In this document: piece by piece, positions 43,941 through 52,567 of the stretch
How positions within the stretch are numbered: the first letter of the stretch is position 1
Layout of the letters: each line of letters begins with the position of its first letter
NCBI RefSeq assembly: GCF_030818655.1
Contig: NZ_JAUTAN010000001.1
Coordinates: forward strand, 1,426,001-1,490,000
Source of the DNA: Nocardioides zeae
GTDB lineage: Bacteria; Actinomycetota; Actinomycetes; Propionibacteriales; Nocardioidaceae
DNA length: 64,000 nt
Direction of reading: 5' to 3'
The notes under the pieces: generated by a model
What the model saw: only the letters and a program-made list of their open reading frames with translations
What the model was told of the DNA's origin: nothing
Databases searched by the model: none
Made by a program: the position numbers and the translations under genes

Positions 43941-44750
43941 CTAGACCACGACACGAGCGGGGATGCCTCCACCGTCCACCTCCAGGATCGTTCCGGTCAT
44001 CGCACGGTTCGTGGCCGCCAGGAGGACGGCGTCGGCGACGTCGTCCTCGGTGCACCAGCGGCGTAGGGGCACCTGCTCGAGCATCGCCGCCATGTACGCC
44101 GCGTGGCGCGGACTCGCTGCCGTGCGGCTGCGCAGCGCATCACCGTCGATGACGCCGGGGGAGACCGCGAGCACGCGGATTCCCGCGTCGCCCAGCTCGA
44201 CGGCCCAGGTGCGGGTCAGGGCCTCGACCCCGGCCTTCGCCGCTGTGTACGCCGACTGGGCGTAGGCACCGCGGCTGACCGTGGAGGAGATGTTGACGAT
44301 CACGCCGTCGGTGCCGGCGCGCAGCATCGCCCCTGCGGCCCCACGGCCGACCAGGAACGTGCCGGTCAGGCAGAGGTCGATGGTGCGACGCCAGGCGTCG
44401 AGCGGGTGCGGGCGGAGGTCGACACCACCCGCGCCCGGTGCGGGCGAGCGCCGGCCGACGAGCGTGTGCGCGTAGTTGCCCCCGGCGTTGTTGACGCACA
44501 GGCCGAGCGGAGGGGCCTCCTGCGCGATGCGGTCGAAGAGTCGGGTCACCGCTTCCTCGTCCGTGACGTCCGCGGGGACGGGATGCAGCCGGAGACCCTG
44601 CGCCGCTCCGTCGGCCGCGCGGGCAGCGAGCGCCTGGGGGTCTCGTGCGCAGGTCACGGTGTGCCAGCCGGCGGCCGCGAGACGGAGCGCGAGGGCGGCA
44701 CCGAGGCCACGGCTGGCGCCGGTCACGAGGGCGGTACGGGTCTCAGACAT
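43941..44750 (-). CDS. SDR-family oxidoreductase (ketoreductase)
   Basis: This 269-residue SDR starts MSETRTALVTGASRGLGAALALRL and has NNAGG, Ser in NISSTVSRG, Tyr-x3-Lys in YTAAKAGVEALTR and SPGVIDGDAL. It ends with TGTILEVDGGG typical of FabG-like members. It overlaps the upstream KAS III gene by eight bases. Together with the other three SDR genes it matches the four ketoreductases expected for a macrotetrolide-type pathway. Stereospecificity cannot be told from sequence. Confidence 0.88.
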   Translation of the reverse strand: MSETRTALVTGASRGLGAALALRLAAAGWHTVTCARDPQALAARAADGAAQGLRLHPVPADVTDEEAVTRLFDRIAQEAPPLGLCVNNAGGNYAHTLVGRRSPAPGAGGVDLRPHPLDAWRRTIDLCLTGTFLVGRGAAGAMLRAGTDGVIVNISSTVSRGAYAQSAYTAAKAGVEALTRTWAVELGDAGIRVLAVSPGVIDGDALRSRTAASPRHAAYMAAMLEQVPLRRWCTEDDVADAVLLAATNRAMTGTILEVDGGGIPARVVV

Positions 44751-45711
44751 GGAGCAGCAGCCCCCCGTAGAACCAGCCGGAACCGACCGACGGGGTGAGC
44801 ACGAGGTCGCCGTCCCGGAGTCGGCCGTCGGCACGCATCTCCGACAGGACGACGGGGATCGACGCCGAGCCGGTGTTGCCGATCCGCGCGAAGTTCGTGA
44901 CGAAACGGCGCTCGTCGACGCCGATCGCCTCCTGCACCGCCCGGTGCAGCGCACCCGTCCCCGGGTGCGGTACCACCCAGTCGAGGTCCTCGATCCCGAG
45001 ACCGGCGCGGTCGAGGAGTCGCCGCACGGTGTCGACGTGCGAGGCCACCGCGGTGCCGAGGAGGTCCTTGCGGCTCTTGATCCAGCCCGCGGGGGGCAAC
45101 ACCGTGGTCGCCTCGTGCTGCTCGCCGTCGCTCACCATGATGCTGTCGAGCAGCCCGAGACGCTGGTCGGCGCCATCGGCCCGGAGCACCACGGCGGCGG
45201 CGGCGTCGCCGACGATCTGCTCGCCGTGGCTGGTGGGGCGCACCCGCCGTGAGAAGCGCTCGGCGCAGACGACGACGGCGGTGCGCCAGTGCGGCGTGGC
45301 CGTCAACAGCGCCGCGGCCGTCTGCGTGCCGTGCACGAAGCCGGTGCAGGCCCCGCAGACGTCGAAGGCGAAGGCACGGCGTGCGCCGAGCGCACTGGCG
45401 AGCCTGGGCCCCCACTCCGGCACGAACTGCCGGTCGGTCCAGTTGCTCAGCACCACGAGGTCGACCTCGGAGGCGTCGATCCCGGCGTCCTGGAGCGCCC
45501 GCTCGGCCGCGACGGCGCCCAGGACGTCCGGCGTCTGCCCGTCCTCGGCCCGGTGACGCGACAGCACGTCCACCGCTCCCATCACGGCGGCGTCGACGGA
45601 CGTGGCGTCCAGAACGGGCGGGGTGGGGTTGGTGATGGGTGCGCCGGGCAGGTGGTGCCCGTAGCCGGTGATCCTCAGGCCGCTGCGGGCCCAGAGCTGT
45701 GCCTCGTCCAT
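44743..45711 (-). CDS. KAS III (FabH)-like synthase 1
   Basis: This 322-residue FabH-like enzyme has the complete triad Cys122 (DVCGACTGF), His249 (VVPHPGTGALH) and Asn279 (ARIGNTGSASIP). It probably condenses or transfers an acyl-CoA. The ATG is preceded by GAGGG. It lies 39 bases after the stop of the second KAS III gene, the longest gap in this part of the operon. With no ACP in the cluster, the extender is presumably malonyl-CoA or another CoA ester (inference). Confidence 0.88.
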   Translation of the reverse strand: MDEAQLWARSGLRITGYGHHLPGAPITNPTPPVLDATSVDAAVMGAVDVLSRHRAEDGQTPDVLGAVAAERALQDAGIDASEVDLVVLSNWTDRQFVPEWGPRLASALGARRAFAFDVCGACTGFVHGTQTAAALLTATPHWRTAVVVCAERFSRRVRPTSHGEQIVGDAAAAVVLRADGADQRLGLLDSIMVSDGEQHEATTVLPPAGWIKSRKDLLGTAVASHVDTVRRLLDRAGLGIEDLDWVVPHPGTGALHRAVQEAIGVDERRFVTNFARIGNTGSASIPVVLSEMRADGRLRDGDLVLTPSVGSGWFYGGLLLHV

Positions 45712-45750
45712 GAGGTCCCTCTCGTGTCGGGGAATGAGGTGGGGCGGGGC

Positions 45751-46836
45751 TCAGGCGCGCAGGAGCATGCCGCCCCAGCTGAAGCCCCGTCCGATCCCGA
45801 TCGCGACCACCAGGTCACCCGTGCGGATGCGTCCCGCGGCGAGGTTCTCCGACAGGCAGCTGGGGATGCTGACGCTGGAGGTGTTGCCTCGGCTCTCGAT
45901 GTTGGTGAGCACCCGGTCCAGCGGCACGTCGAGGGCGGCGCAGACCTGACGGATCATGTTGAGGTTGCCCTGGTGCGGGACGAACCAGGCGACGTCGTCG
46001 ACGGTGAGCCCGTTGCGCTCGAGCAGCTCCGTGCCGACCGCTCCGAGCAGGCGGGGCCCGAGGTCGCCGACCTGCTTGCCCTTCATCAGCATCTTGTCGT
46101 CGTCGTCGATGTCGAAGGCGTCGAAGTGGGTGCCGTCCGCGTGCAGCACCACGTCGATGAGCTGCGGGCCCGCTATCGCGGGCGTGCCGTTCGCTCCCGG
46201 CCCGGCGCCGTCGGTCGGCACCGACGTCCAGACTGCCGCCGCGGCACCGGCGCCGAAGAGGGCGGAGTAGCGGTAGTTGAAGTTCAGGATCGGACGCGGG
46301 TTCTCGGCGCACACCACGAGCGCGTTGCGCATGCCGAGGGTGGGCATCAGGGACGCCGCCACCGCGCTCCCGTAGAGGAAACCGGCGCAGGCGACGGCCG
46401 TGACGTCGAAACAGGTGGCGTTGACCAGGCCGGCCTGTGCCTGCAGCGGCAGCGAGATGTCCATGTAGCGGTTCGTCGCCGAGCTGGGGTTGACGCGGGG
46501 CCGGGTCGTCGATGTCGTGCCGACCACGAGGTCGACGTCCTCGGGCTGCAGGCCCGCGCGGTCCAGGGCGACCTCGACGGCACGGGCACCCATCTCGACG
46601 GCACGCTCGCCGCCGTCCTCCTCGGGCCAGTGTCGGCTGCGGACCCCGGTGCTGCGCTGGATCCAGGCGTCGTCGATCCCCAGTGCGGGGATGGCCTCGA
46701 AGAAGTCGTTGCCCACGGGCTCGCCGGGGAAGTAGTGAGCGATGCCACGGAGGCGGGTGGGCGCGGCGACGGCGAGCCCGGGTGCGGGGCCGACGACCGG
46801 CGGGGCCGGTGCCGGGGAGCGGTCGATGGTGGTCAT
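45751..46836 (-). CDS. KAS III (FabH)-like synthase 2
   Basis: This 361-residue FabH-like enzyme has a Pro/Ala-rich N-terminal extension of about 25 residues, then the triad Cys150 (VTAVACAGFLYG), His288 (WFVPHQGNLNM) and Asn318 (ESRGNTSSVSIP). It is slightly longer than typical FabH. ATGA overlap with the CoA-transferase gene suggests the two act in sequence, for example use of a CoA ester made by the transferase (inference). It is only distantly similar to KAS III synthase 1 at the motif level, so the two are probably not recent duplicates. Confidence 0.88.
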   Translation of the reverse strand: MTTIDRSPAPAPPVVGPAPGLAVAAPTRLRGIAHYFPGEPVGNDFFEAIPALGIDDAWIQRSTGVRSRHWPEEDGGERAVEMGARAVEVALDRAGLQPEDVDLVVGTTSTTRPRVNPSSATNRYMDISLPLQAQAGLVNATCFDVTAVACAGFLYGSAVAASLMPTLGMRNALVVCAENPRPILNFNYRYSALFGAGAAAAVWTSVPTDGAGPGANGTPAIAGPQLIDVVLHADGTHFDAFDIDDDDKMLMKGKQVGDLGPRLLGAVGTELLERNGLTVDDVAWFVPHQGNLNMIRQVCAALDVPLDRVLTNIESRGNTSSVSIPSCLSENLAAGRIRTGDLVVAIGIGRGFSWGGMLLRA

Positions 46837-48557
46837 CTGTAGTGGCCTTCCGGATCGAGGGAGCGGAGGATGCGCAGCTCGGACGAGGTCACGGGCTTCT
46901 CGGCGGTCGCACGGGCGCCGTCGCCCGGCCAGGTCGTGAGGCCGCGCAGCGCGCCGCGCGGGTCGAGGTCGGGCGGCGCGTCGGGAGGGGCGAGCCAGGT
47001 GGTGAGCGTGAAGTCCTGCCCGGCGTCGTCGCGACGGAACCAGCCGAACTGCGACACGACGTCGCGCACGCGGTCACCGGGGCTGGTGCGGTGCGCGACC
47101 CGGTCGACGTAGCGGCGTCGGGAGGCGGGCGCGACGACCAGGCAGTCCGTCGTGGAGGCGATGTCGTTGGCGCCGCCCGACCCGGTGATCCAGCGACCGT
47201 CGGGCAGCTGGCTCGTGTTGATCGTTCCGGTGCGGTCGATCTCGGCCGCGGACAGCACCCCGAGGCAACGCGGGTTGGCGGCGACCGCGCCGCCCAGCAC
47301 CTCCGCGACCCCGCCGAGCATGGCTGAGCGGCTGGCGTGGCGCTGGCTGAAGAGGAAGACGTCGCCGTCGACGGGGTCCATGTCGAGGAACCCGAGCTCC
47401 GCGGCCACAGCCACCCGCCGCCCCCGCTCCTGGAGCATCCGTCGCGCCAGCCACGCCGCGACGTGCGACGTACCGATGCCGGCGAGCAGCGTGTCGTACC
47501 CACGCTCCTCCACGAGCGCGACCACGGCGCGCGCGGCCAGCACCGTGAGCTGTTCCTGCGTCGAGGCGGAGGACGGGGGGCCGGGCTCGACGACCCCCGG
47601 GCCCACGGTGGCCGCGGCGGCGGGCGGGGCCGACGGAGCTATCCGCGCCGGGGCTCCGTCCACCCGCAGCTGTTCCAGGTACTGCTCGTGGCCCTCTACG
47701 TGGACCCACCGGTCGAACCAGGCCTGCCTCCCCTCTTCGGTGCGGCAGGCCTCCACGATCTCGGTCAGGTGGTGGTAGTCGTCCAGGTAGCCCTCGACCC
47801 CGCCGATGCCGGCACTGCGCAGCGACTGGGGATGGGCGCCGTACGGGGCCTCGCAGATGCCCCGCACGAGGTGGCCCGGCACCATCACGTGGTCGGGTGG
47901 CAGCACGGCGTCGTGCTCGTCGACCACCCGTTCCACCGAGGCGAGGACGCCGTGACGTGCGGCGTACGCCGCCCACGCGCCCTCGCCCACGGGGGCCGCC
48001 AGGACGACGTTGCCGCGTCGGTCCGCGCAGGCGCCGTGCACGAGCGTCCAGTCGGGCCGCAACGGCGAGAGCAGCGTGACCTCCGTGCCGTCGGGGTGGG
48101 TCACGCGGGCCACGTGCTCGGTACGGGCGGCAGAGAGGTCCGACTCCGCGATCCGGGAGCCGGTCGTCGCCCAGGGCTGCCCGGTGGCAGCCGCCATGAG
48201 GCGCTGCGTGTAGGTGAGGAGCGACCACATCTCCACCTCGAAGGGCTCGCCGTCGGCGACGGCGCGGTAGAGGGGGTTGGGCCGGGGAGTCGGATAGGTG
48301 TCACCGAGGAAGCCCGTGACGACCTTGCGGACCGCGCCGGCGATCGTGAGGGCGTGGGCGCTGGAGTGGACGGCGGTCGTGCTCACGGTCAGCGACCGCC
48401 GCCCGCGGAACTGCCGGGCGAGTGCGTTGCCCAGGGCGTTGGGCCGCGAGAGCGTGGCTGCGAGGTGGACGTGGTCGTCCGCGCCGACGAAGGTGCTGAC
48501 GAGGTCGTCGGGACCGCTGGCGTGGAACACGGCGAGCGACCCCGGGGTGGCCCTCAC
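46833..48557 (-). CDS. Family I CoA-transferase, fused two-subunit form
   Basis: This 574-residue protein combines both halves of a glutaconate/3-oxoacid-type CoA-transferase. The alpha-like half covers about 1-300 (WSLLTYTQRLMAAATGQPW, SDWTLVHGACADRRGNVVL pattern). A Pro/Ala linker (305-335) follows. The beta-like half covers 335-574 with VAAELGFLDMD (Glu387, possible catalytic glutamate) and GSGGANDIAS (459-468). It may make a dicarboxyl- or oxoacyl-CoA starter unit; nonactate units are built from succinate, which would fit, but this is inference. GTGA and ATGA overlaps tie it to the KAS genes on both sides. Confidence 0.82.
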   Translation of the reverse strand: MRATPGSLAVFHASGPDDLVSTFVGADDHVHLAATLSRPNALGNALARQFRGRRSLTVSTTAVHSSAHALTIAGAVRKVVTGFLGDTYPTPRPNPLYRAVADGEPFEVEMWSLLTYTQRLMAAATGQPWATTGSRIAESDLSAARTEHVARVTHPDGTEVTLLSPLRPDWTLVHGACADRRGNVVLAAPVGEGAWAAYAARHGVLASVERVVDEHDAVLPPDHVMVPGHLVRGICEAPYGAHPQSLRSAGIGGVEGYLDDYHHLTEIVEACRTEEGRQAWFDRWVHVEGHEQYLEQLRVDGAPARIAPSAPPAAAATVGPGVVEPGPPSSASTQEQLTVLAARAVVALVEERGYDTLLAGIGTSHVAAWLARRMLQERGRRVAVAAELGFLDMDPVDGDVFLFSQRHASRSAMLGGVAEVLGGAVAANPRCLGVLSAAEIDRTGTINTSQLPDGRWITGSGGANDIASTTDCLVVAPASRRRYVDRVAHRTSPGDRVRDVVSQFGWFRRDDAGQDFTLTTWLAPPDAPPDLDPRGALRGLTTWPGDGARATAEKPVTSSELRILRSLDPEGHYR

Positions 48558-49831
48558 GCCCGCTCCATCGCCATGACGGACGTCTGGCTCCCGAAGGCGA
48601 ACGACAGGGAGAGGGCGACGTCGATCGCGGCACGCCGGGGCCCCCCGGCGACGTGGTCGGTGTCGCACTCGGGGTCGGGCGCCACCAGGTTCGCCGTGGG
48701 GGTGAGGGTCTGGTGGTGCAGCGCGAGCGCGGTCGCGGCAACGTTGATGACGCCGGCCATGCCGAAGGTGTGGCCGTAGATCGGCTTGTTGGAGGTGTGT
48801 GGCGGAAGGTCCGCGTCGTCACGCCCGACGAACAGCGCCCGCAACGCTCGCGACTCGGCGAGGTCGTTGTAGCGGGTGGCCGTCCCGTGCCCGACAACCA
48901 GCCCGACCTGGTCACGGTCGCGGTCCGCAGCAGCGAGGGCTCGACCCATGACGCTGGCGGTGACCTTCCCTGTGAGGTCCATGCTCGTCCCGTGGGCCGC
49001 TTCGTTCGCGGGCGCGTGGGATAGGACACGGGCGTAGATCCGCGCGCCGCGTGCCCGCGCCGAGCTCTCCCGCTCGAGGCAGAGCGTGGTGGCGCCCTCG
49101 CCGAGCGCGAAGCCCTCACGGTCCGCGCTGTAGGGCCGTACGGCTCGGGTCGGGTCCTCCGACTCGCTGGAGAGCACACCCGGACCGAACGCCAGGTAGC
49201 AGCGGGCGACCTCGGCGAGCACCGGGAACTCGTGACCCCCGGCGAGCACGACGTCGGCACGGCCGCTGCGCAGCTCGTCGAGGGCGATGCCGACGGCGTG
49301 GTGCCCGCCGACGCAGGCGCTGCTGATGGTGGTCACCAGGCCCTGCGCACCGAGGTAGATCGCCGCGAGCGAGGCCGGGCAGCCCGCCAACCCCCGGAAC
49401 ATGGCGCCGCTGTCGCCGTACGGCGCTCCGCCGGCTCCCGGGTCCATGGCCGAGGCCCACCACGCCAGGGGGCCTCGCGAGGACGACTGGACGATCGAGA
49501 CCCGCTCGCCCGGCACGTCGCCGCGCTGCAGGCCCGCGTCGGCCAGCGCCGAGGCGATGGCCGACATGGCGACCAGGATCTCTCGGCTGTACTTCGCGGC
49601 GTGCTCGTCCTTCAGCGCGGGGAGGTAGGACCGGTGGTCGAAGTCGCGGACCTGCGCGGCGGCGTGGACGGGGAGCCCGGCCGCCGCGGCGTCGAACCGG
49701 TCCAGGCGGGAGACCTGGGACCGGCCGTTGCTGACGTGCGACCAGAGGTCGCCCACGTCGTGGGTTCCGGGGAGCACCGTTCCGATGCCCGTGACGACGA
49801 CGGGATCCTCGTGCATGGTGTGGTCGGCCAT
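48554..49831 (-). CDS. KAS II-type ketosynthase C with canonical active site
   Basis: This 425-residue ketosynthase has Cys173 (ISSACVGGHHAVG), His315 (VVGHGTATRYND), Lys349 and His354 (TSNKPIYGHTFGMAG), the standard FabF-like set. It is the first gene of the 16-kb operon. A TAGCGT hexamer six bases before the ATG suggests a leaderless transcript. It is the only one of the three KAS I/II-type proteins here with a full Cys-His-His site, so it is the likely C-C bond-forming enzyme of that class. Confidence 0.88.
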   Translation of the reverse strand: MADHTMHEDPVVVTGIGTVLPGTHDVGDLWSHVSNGRSQVSRLDRFDAAAAGLPVHAAAQVRDFDHRSYLPALKDEHAAKYSREILVAMSAIASALADAGLQRGDVPGERVSIVQSSSRGPLAWWASAMDPGAGGAPYGDSGAMFRGLAGCPASLAAIYLGAQGLVTTISSACVGGHHAVGIALDELRSGRADVVLAGGHEFPVLAEVARCYLAFGPGVLSSESEDPTRAVRPYSADREGFALGEGATTLCLERESSARARGARIYARVLSHAPANEAAHGTSMDLTGKVTASVMGRALAAADRDRDQVGLVVGHGTATRYNDLAESRALRALFVGRDDADLPPHTSNKPIYGHTFGMAGVINVAATALALHHQTLTPTANLVAPDPECDTDHVAGGPRRAAIDVALSLSFAFGSQTSVMAMERA

Positions 49832-49837
49832 GGCACG

Positions 49838-49843
49838 ACGCTA
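49838..49843 (-). promoter_or_regulatory. -10 hexamer TAGCGT of the 16-kb operon
   Basis: On the minus strand TAGCGT is followed by six bases and the ATG of ketosynthase C at 49831. Confidence 0.5.
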
Positions 49844-49872
49844 GGAGCCGTCGACCGTGCCTCCGTAGGCCC

Positions 49873-49911
49873 GCGCGGTACTGGAACCGGCGGGTAGCAG
49901 GACCGCGGGTA
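49873..49911 (-). promoter_or_regulatory. Three TACC-type direct repeats upstream of the operon promoter
   Basis: On the minus strand TACCCGCGG, TACCCGCC and TACCGCGC begin 15 and 16 bases apart (ends at 49911, 49896 and 49880), about 30-70 bases before the -10. They may be an activator site, for example for the LuxR-type protein at 51853-52548 (inference). Confidence 0.35.
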
Positions 49912-50023
49912 CCGTGACCGACCTCACGAGCAGGGTCGACGGCCGCGACCGGGCATGGACGAGGGGCTGGTGACCCCTCGGGTCACCGGCCCCTCCGTGG
50001 TGGAACGGGTGGAGCGCCCCCCG

Positions 50024-50827
50024 TCAGGCGGTGCGCACGTCGCGCCGCTCGACGAGAGCAGTGCCCACCGCCGTCACGACCACCGACGCCACCAGCAGTG
50101 CGAGCAGGCCGACGGGGTCGAAGCCGGTCTCGAGCGGGTTGCTGCCCAGGGCCCACTCCCACGGCGAGACGACGGCGAGGGGCTCGAGTGCCGAGGAGAG
50201 CGGCGCGATGGCGTGCAGCAGGTATCCCAGCACGAGCACGCCCCCAGCGACCGCCATCGTCGCCGAGCGGCTCAGACCGGAGCAGGCGGCGGCATAGGCC
50301 AGGCAGGCGTGCAGCGCCGCGAGCAGCGAGGTCGCGGTCGTGCCCGCGGCGACGCCGGTCGTCGACACGTCCATGTCGAGGGCAGCCACCCAGCCGGCGA
50401 CGAGGAGACCGACGAGCACCGACACCACCGCGAGGCTGACGACGACGGTGAGCAGACGGGTGAGGAAGACCGTACGGCGGCGTACCGGCAGCGCGAGCAG
50501 GAGCTCGAGCCGACCAGCCTCCTCGTCACCGGCGGTGAGCGACGTCGCCGCCGTGAGGGCCATGAGGCCGAGGAGGAGGGGGAGCAGGACCGCGTACAGG
50601 TTCCCGCGCAGGTAGCCGCTGGCAGTGGCGATCTGGTCGAGCCCGAAGGCTGCGGCGACATCCGGGGACAGTCCGGAGCTCAGCGAGTCGAGTGAGCCCG
50701 ACTCCTCCATGGACGGCCAGACGGACACGACGGACGCCGCCAGGAGCAGCAGCGCGACCGTCCAGACCACGGTCGCGCGGCGCTGCGCCTGGAGGCCGCG
50801 GTTGACGAGCTCGGAGGTGGACGACAT
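50024..50827 (-). CDS. ABC-2 type permease
   Basis: This 267-residue membrane protein has six hydrophobic segments. The motif ATSLTAGDEEAGRLELLLALPVRRRTVFLTRLL between helices 2 and 3 is typical of ABC-2 exporters. It lies 15 bases after the ATPase stop. It probably exports the cluster product or protects the cell from it. Confidence 0.88.
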   Translation of the reverse strand: MSSTSELVNRGLQAQRRATVVWTVALLLLAASVVSVWPSMEESGSLDSLSSGLSPDVAAAFGLDQIATASGYLRGNLYAVLLPLLLGLMALTAATSLTAGDEEAGRLELLLALPVRRRTVFLTRLLTVVVSLAVVSVLVGLLVAGWVAALDMDVSTTGVAAGTTATSLLAALHACLAYAAACSGLSRSATMAVAGGVLVLGYLLHAIAPLSSALEPLAVVSPWEWALGSNPLETGFDPVGLLALLVASVVVTAVGTALVERRDVRTA

Positions 50828-50842
50828 GGGATCTCCCTCGTC

Positions 50843-51781
50843 TCAGTGCACGGAGGCGGACGGGCGGACGGACGGACTGGAAGCGGTGGGGGCGGGGGAG
50901 CGGTAGTGCTCGAAGAACGCATCCTCGAGGTCGGGCTCCGGCAGGCTGAGCGTGTGCACGTCGTGGGCGGCGAGAAGGCGCAAGAGGTCGTTGGGGGGCC
51001 CGGTCCACCGCAGCCGGAGCTCTTGCGGAGCCACCTGCTCGACCGCCGCGGCGCCCGGCAGCCTGGCCACGTCCGACGCGGACGGCCCGCTGCCGTCGAA
51101 CACCACCCGGACGCGCAGCGGTGCACCGGAACGCATCTCCTGGGTGGTGCCGCTGGCGACGACCCTGCCCGCACGGATGACGACGACCTGGTCCGCGATG
51201 CGCTCGACCTCTGACATGACGTGGGACGACAGCAGGATGGTGGCCCCCGCGGCTGCGGCCTCCGCAGCCGTGTCGAGGAAGACCTCCTGCATGAGGGGGT
51301 CCAGGCCGTTGGTGGGCTCGTCCAGGACGAGCAGCTCGGGTCGGGCCATGAACGCGCCCACGAGCCCGATCTTGCGACGGTTGCCGGTGGAGAGGCCCTT
51401 GACCGGCTTGTCGAGGCGCACCGCGAAGCGGTCGACCAGCTCTGCGCGGAAGGCGGTGTCGACGCCGGGGCGCAGTCGGCTCCAGCTCTCGAGGGTCTGT
51501 GCGACGGTCAGCCGGTCGTCGAGGCGGAGCTCACCGGGGGAGTACCCGATGCGAGCCCGTACGGCGGGGTCGCGCGCGGGGTCGTGGCCGAGCACGCGCA
51601 CGCTGCCGCTCGTCGGTGTCGAGAGCCCCAGGAGCATCCGGATCGTCGTGCTCTTGCCGGCCCCGTTGGGGCCGAGGTAGCCGAGGACGGTGCCCGGGCC
51701 GACGGTGAGGTCGACGGCGTCGAGCGCGGTGAAGTCCCCGAACTTCTTGGTCAACGCGGTGCAGTGGATGACGGCGGTCAT
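50843..51781 (-). CDS. ABC transporter ATP-binding protein
   Basis: This 312-residue ATPase of the DrrA/CcmA type has Walker A GPNGAGKST (37-45), signature LSTGNRRKIGL, Walker B LLVLDEPTNGLDP and the switch His in LLSSHVMSEVERI. The C-terminal extension is that of drug exporters. GGGAGG precedes the ATG. The promoter region contains the perfect palindrome TTCAGAATATTCTGAA, so it is regulated together with the hydrolase operon and the LuxR gene. Confidence 0.93.
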   Translation of the reverse strand: MTAVIHCTALTKKFGDFTALDAVDLTVGPGTVLGYLGPNGAGKSTTIRMLLGLSTPTSGSVRVLGHDPARDPAVRARIGYSPGELRLDDRLTVAQTLESWSRLRPGVDTAFRAELVDRFAVRLDKPVKGLSTGNRRKIGLVGAFMARPELLVLDEPTNGLDPLMQEVFLDTAAEAAAAGATILLSSHVMSEVERIADQVVVIRAGRVVASGTTQEMRSGAPLRVRVVFDGSGPSASDVARLPGAAAVEQVAPQELRLRWTGPPNDLLRLLAAHDVHTLSLPEPDLEDAFFEHYRSPAPTASSPSVRPSASVH

Positions 51782-51808
51782 GGTGGCCTCCCGAGCAGGT
51801 GCTTCAGA

Positions 51809-51824
51809 TTCAGAATATTCTGAA
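51809..51824 (-). promoter_or_regulatory. Operator TTCAGAATATTCTGAA over the exporter -10
   Basis: A perfect 16-base palindrome containing TATTCT, a likely -10 of the exporter operon. The same TTCAGA-N4-TCTGAA design occurs at 52568-52585. Confidence 0.65.
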
Positions 51825-51852
51825 CGTTAGCACGACGACCGCGTGCCCGGCT

Positions 51853-52548
51853 TCATCCGTGACGCACACGAGCCCGCAGGGGCGCCGCGCCGACGACCGA
51901 CGAGGCGGCCGACACGGTGGCCGAGGCAGCGCGCGGCGGGTCGAGGTGGAGCAGCTCCCGTCGGCTCGACACCCCGAGCTTGCGGAACACCTGGCTGACG
52001 TAGTTCTTGGCGGTCTGGCGCGTGATCGTCAGGTGCTCGGCGATCTCGTCGTTCGACTGCCGCAGCAGCAGCATGCCCAGCACCTCCTGCTCCCGCCGCG
52101 TCAGGTCGCAGGCCGCAGAGGGAGGCGTTGCCTCGACCGGCGGCGGCGGGCCCGCGTCGAGGAAGATGCAGGTGCGTCCGCGGACGACGTCGAGCAGGCC
52201 CCGGACCAGGTCGGGCACCGGGACGCTGTGGTGCAGGAACCCCACGGCGCCCAGGTGCAGCGAACGCAGGACCTCCTGCGGCTCGTCGACCCGCCCGAGG
52301 AAGACCACCCGGACCCTCTCGTGGCGCCGCAGGGCGGCCCGCCAGCCGGGGGTGCGCACCACGTGCTCGTACTCCATCAGCACGACGTCGGGCCGGCAGG
52401 TCGTCACCAGCTCGTCGATGCTCGTCGGCGGGCTCCACGAGCCCACGTGCCGCAGCTCGTCGACGTCGGCGAGCGCCGCCTCCAGCCCGCTCAGCACGAG
52501 TGGCGACGCATGCGCGGCCGCCACCCGGTGGACCTGTCCGTGGTTCAT
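51853..52548 (-). CDS. Orphan LuxR/NarL-type regulator with a degenerate receiver
   Basis: This 231-residue protein has a receiver-like domain (1-120) and a LuxR helix-turn-helix (LTRREQEVLGML, then DEIAEHLTITRQTAKNYVSQVFRKLGV; about 147-200). The phosphoacceptor Asp is Glu59 (VVLMEYEH) and the N-terminal acidic pair is lost (VAAAHASPL), so it is probably phosphorylation-independent. No sensor kinase is nearby. It stands between the exporter and the cluster edge and is a candidate pathway-specific activator. Its own promoter has the shared operator. Confidence 0.87.
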   Translation of the reverse strand: MNHGQVHRVAAAHASPLVLSGLEAALADVDELRHVGSWSPPTSIDELVTTCRPDVVLMEYEHVVRTPGWRAALRRHERVRVVFLGRVDEPQEVLRSLHLGAVGFLHHSVPVPDLVRGLLDVVRGRTCIFLDAGPPPPVEATPPSAACDLTRREQEVLGMLLLRQSNDEIAEHLTITRQTAKNYVSQVFRKLGVSSRRELLHLDPPRAASATVSAASSVVGAAPLRARVRHG

Positions 52549-52567
52549 CCCGAGACCCCCCCAGTAG

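Noticed and set aside
34735..46836. An OleABCD (olefin or beta-lactone) pathway
   Set aside because: KAS III, SDR, hydrolase and AMP-ligase functions are shared, but the hydrolase is CocE/NonD-type, not the haloalkane-dehalogenase-like OleB, the ligase looks CaiC-like, and three KAS I/II proteins and a crotonase are extra.
33863..49831. Presence of an acyl carrier protein gene in the operon
   Set aside because: I looked for a short frame with a G-x-D-S-L-like phosphopantetheine site; the genes overlap or are separated by under 60 bases and none was seen. A distant ACP cannot be excluded.
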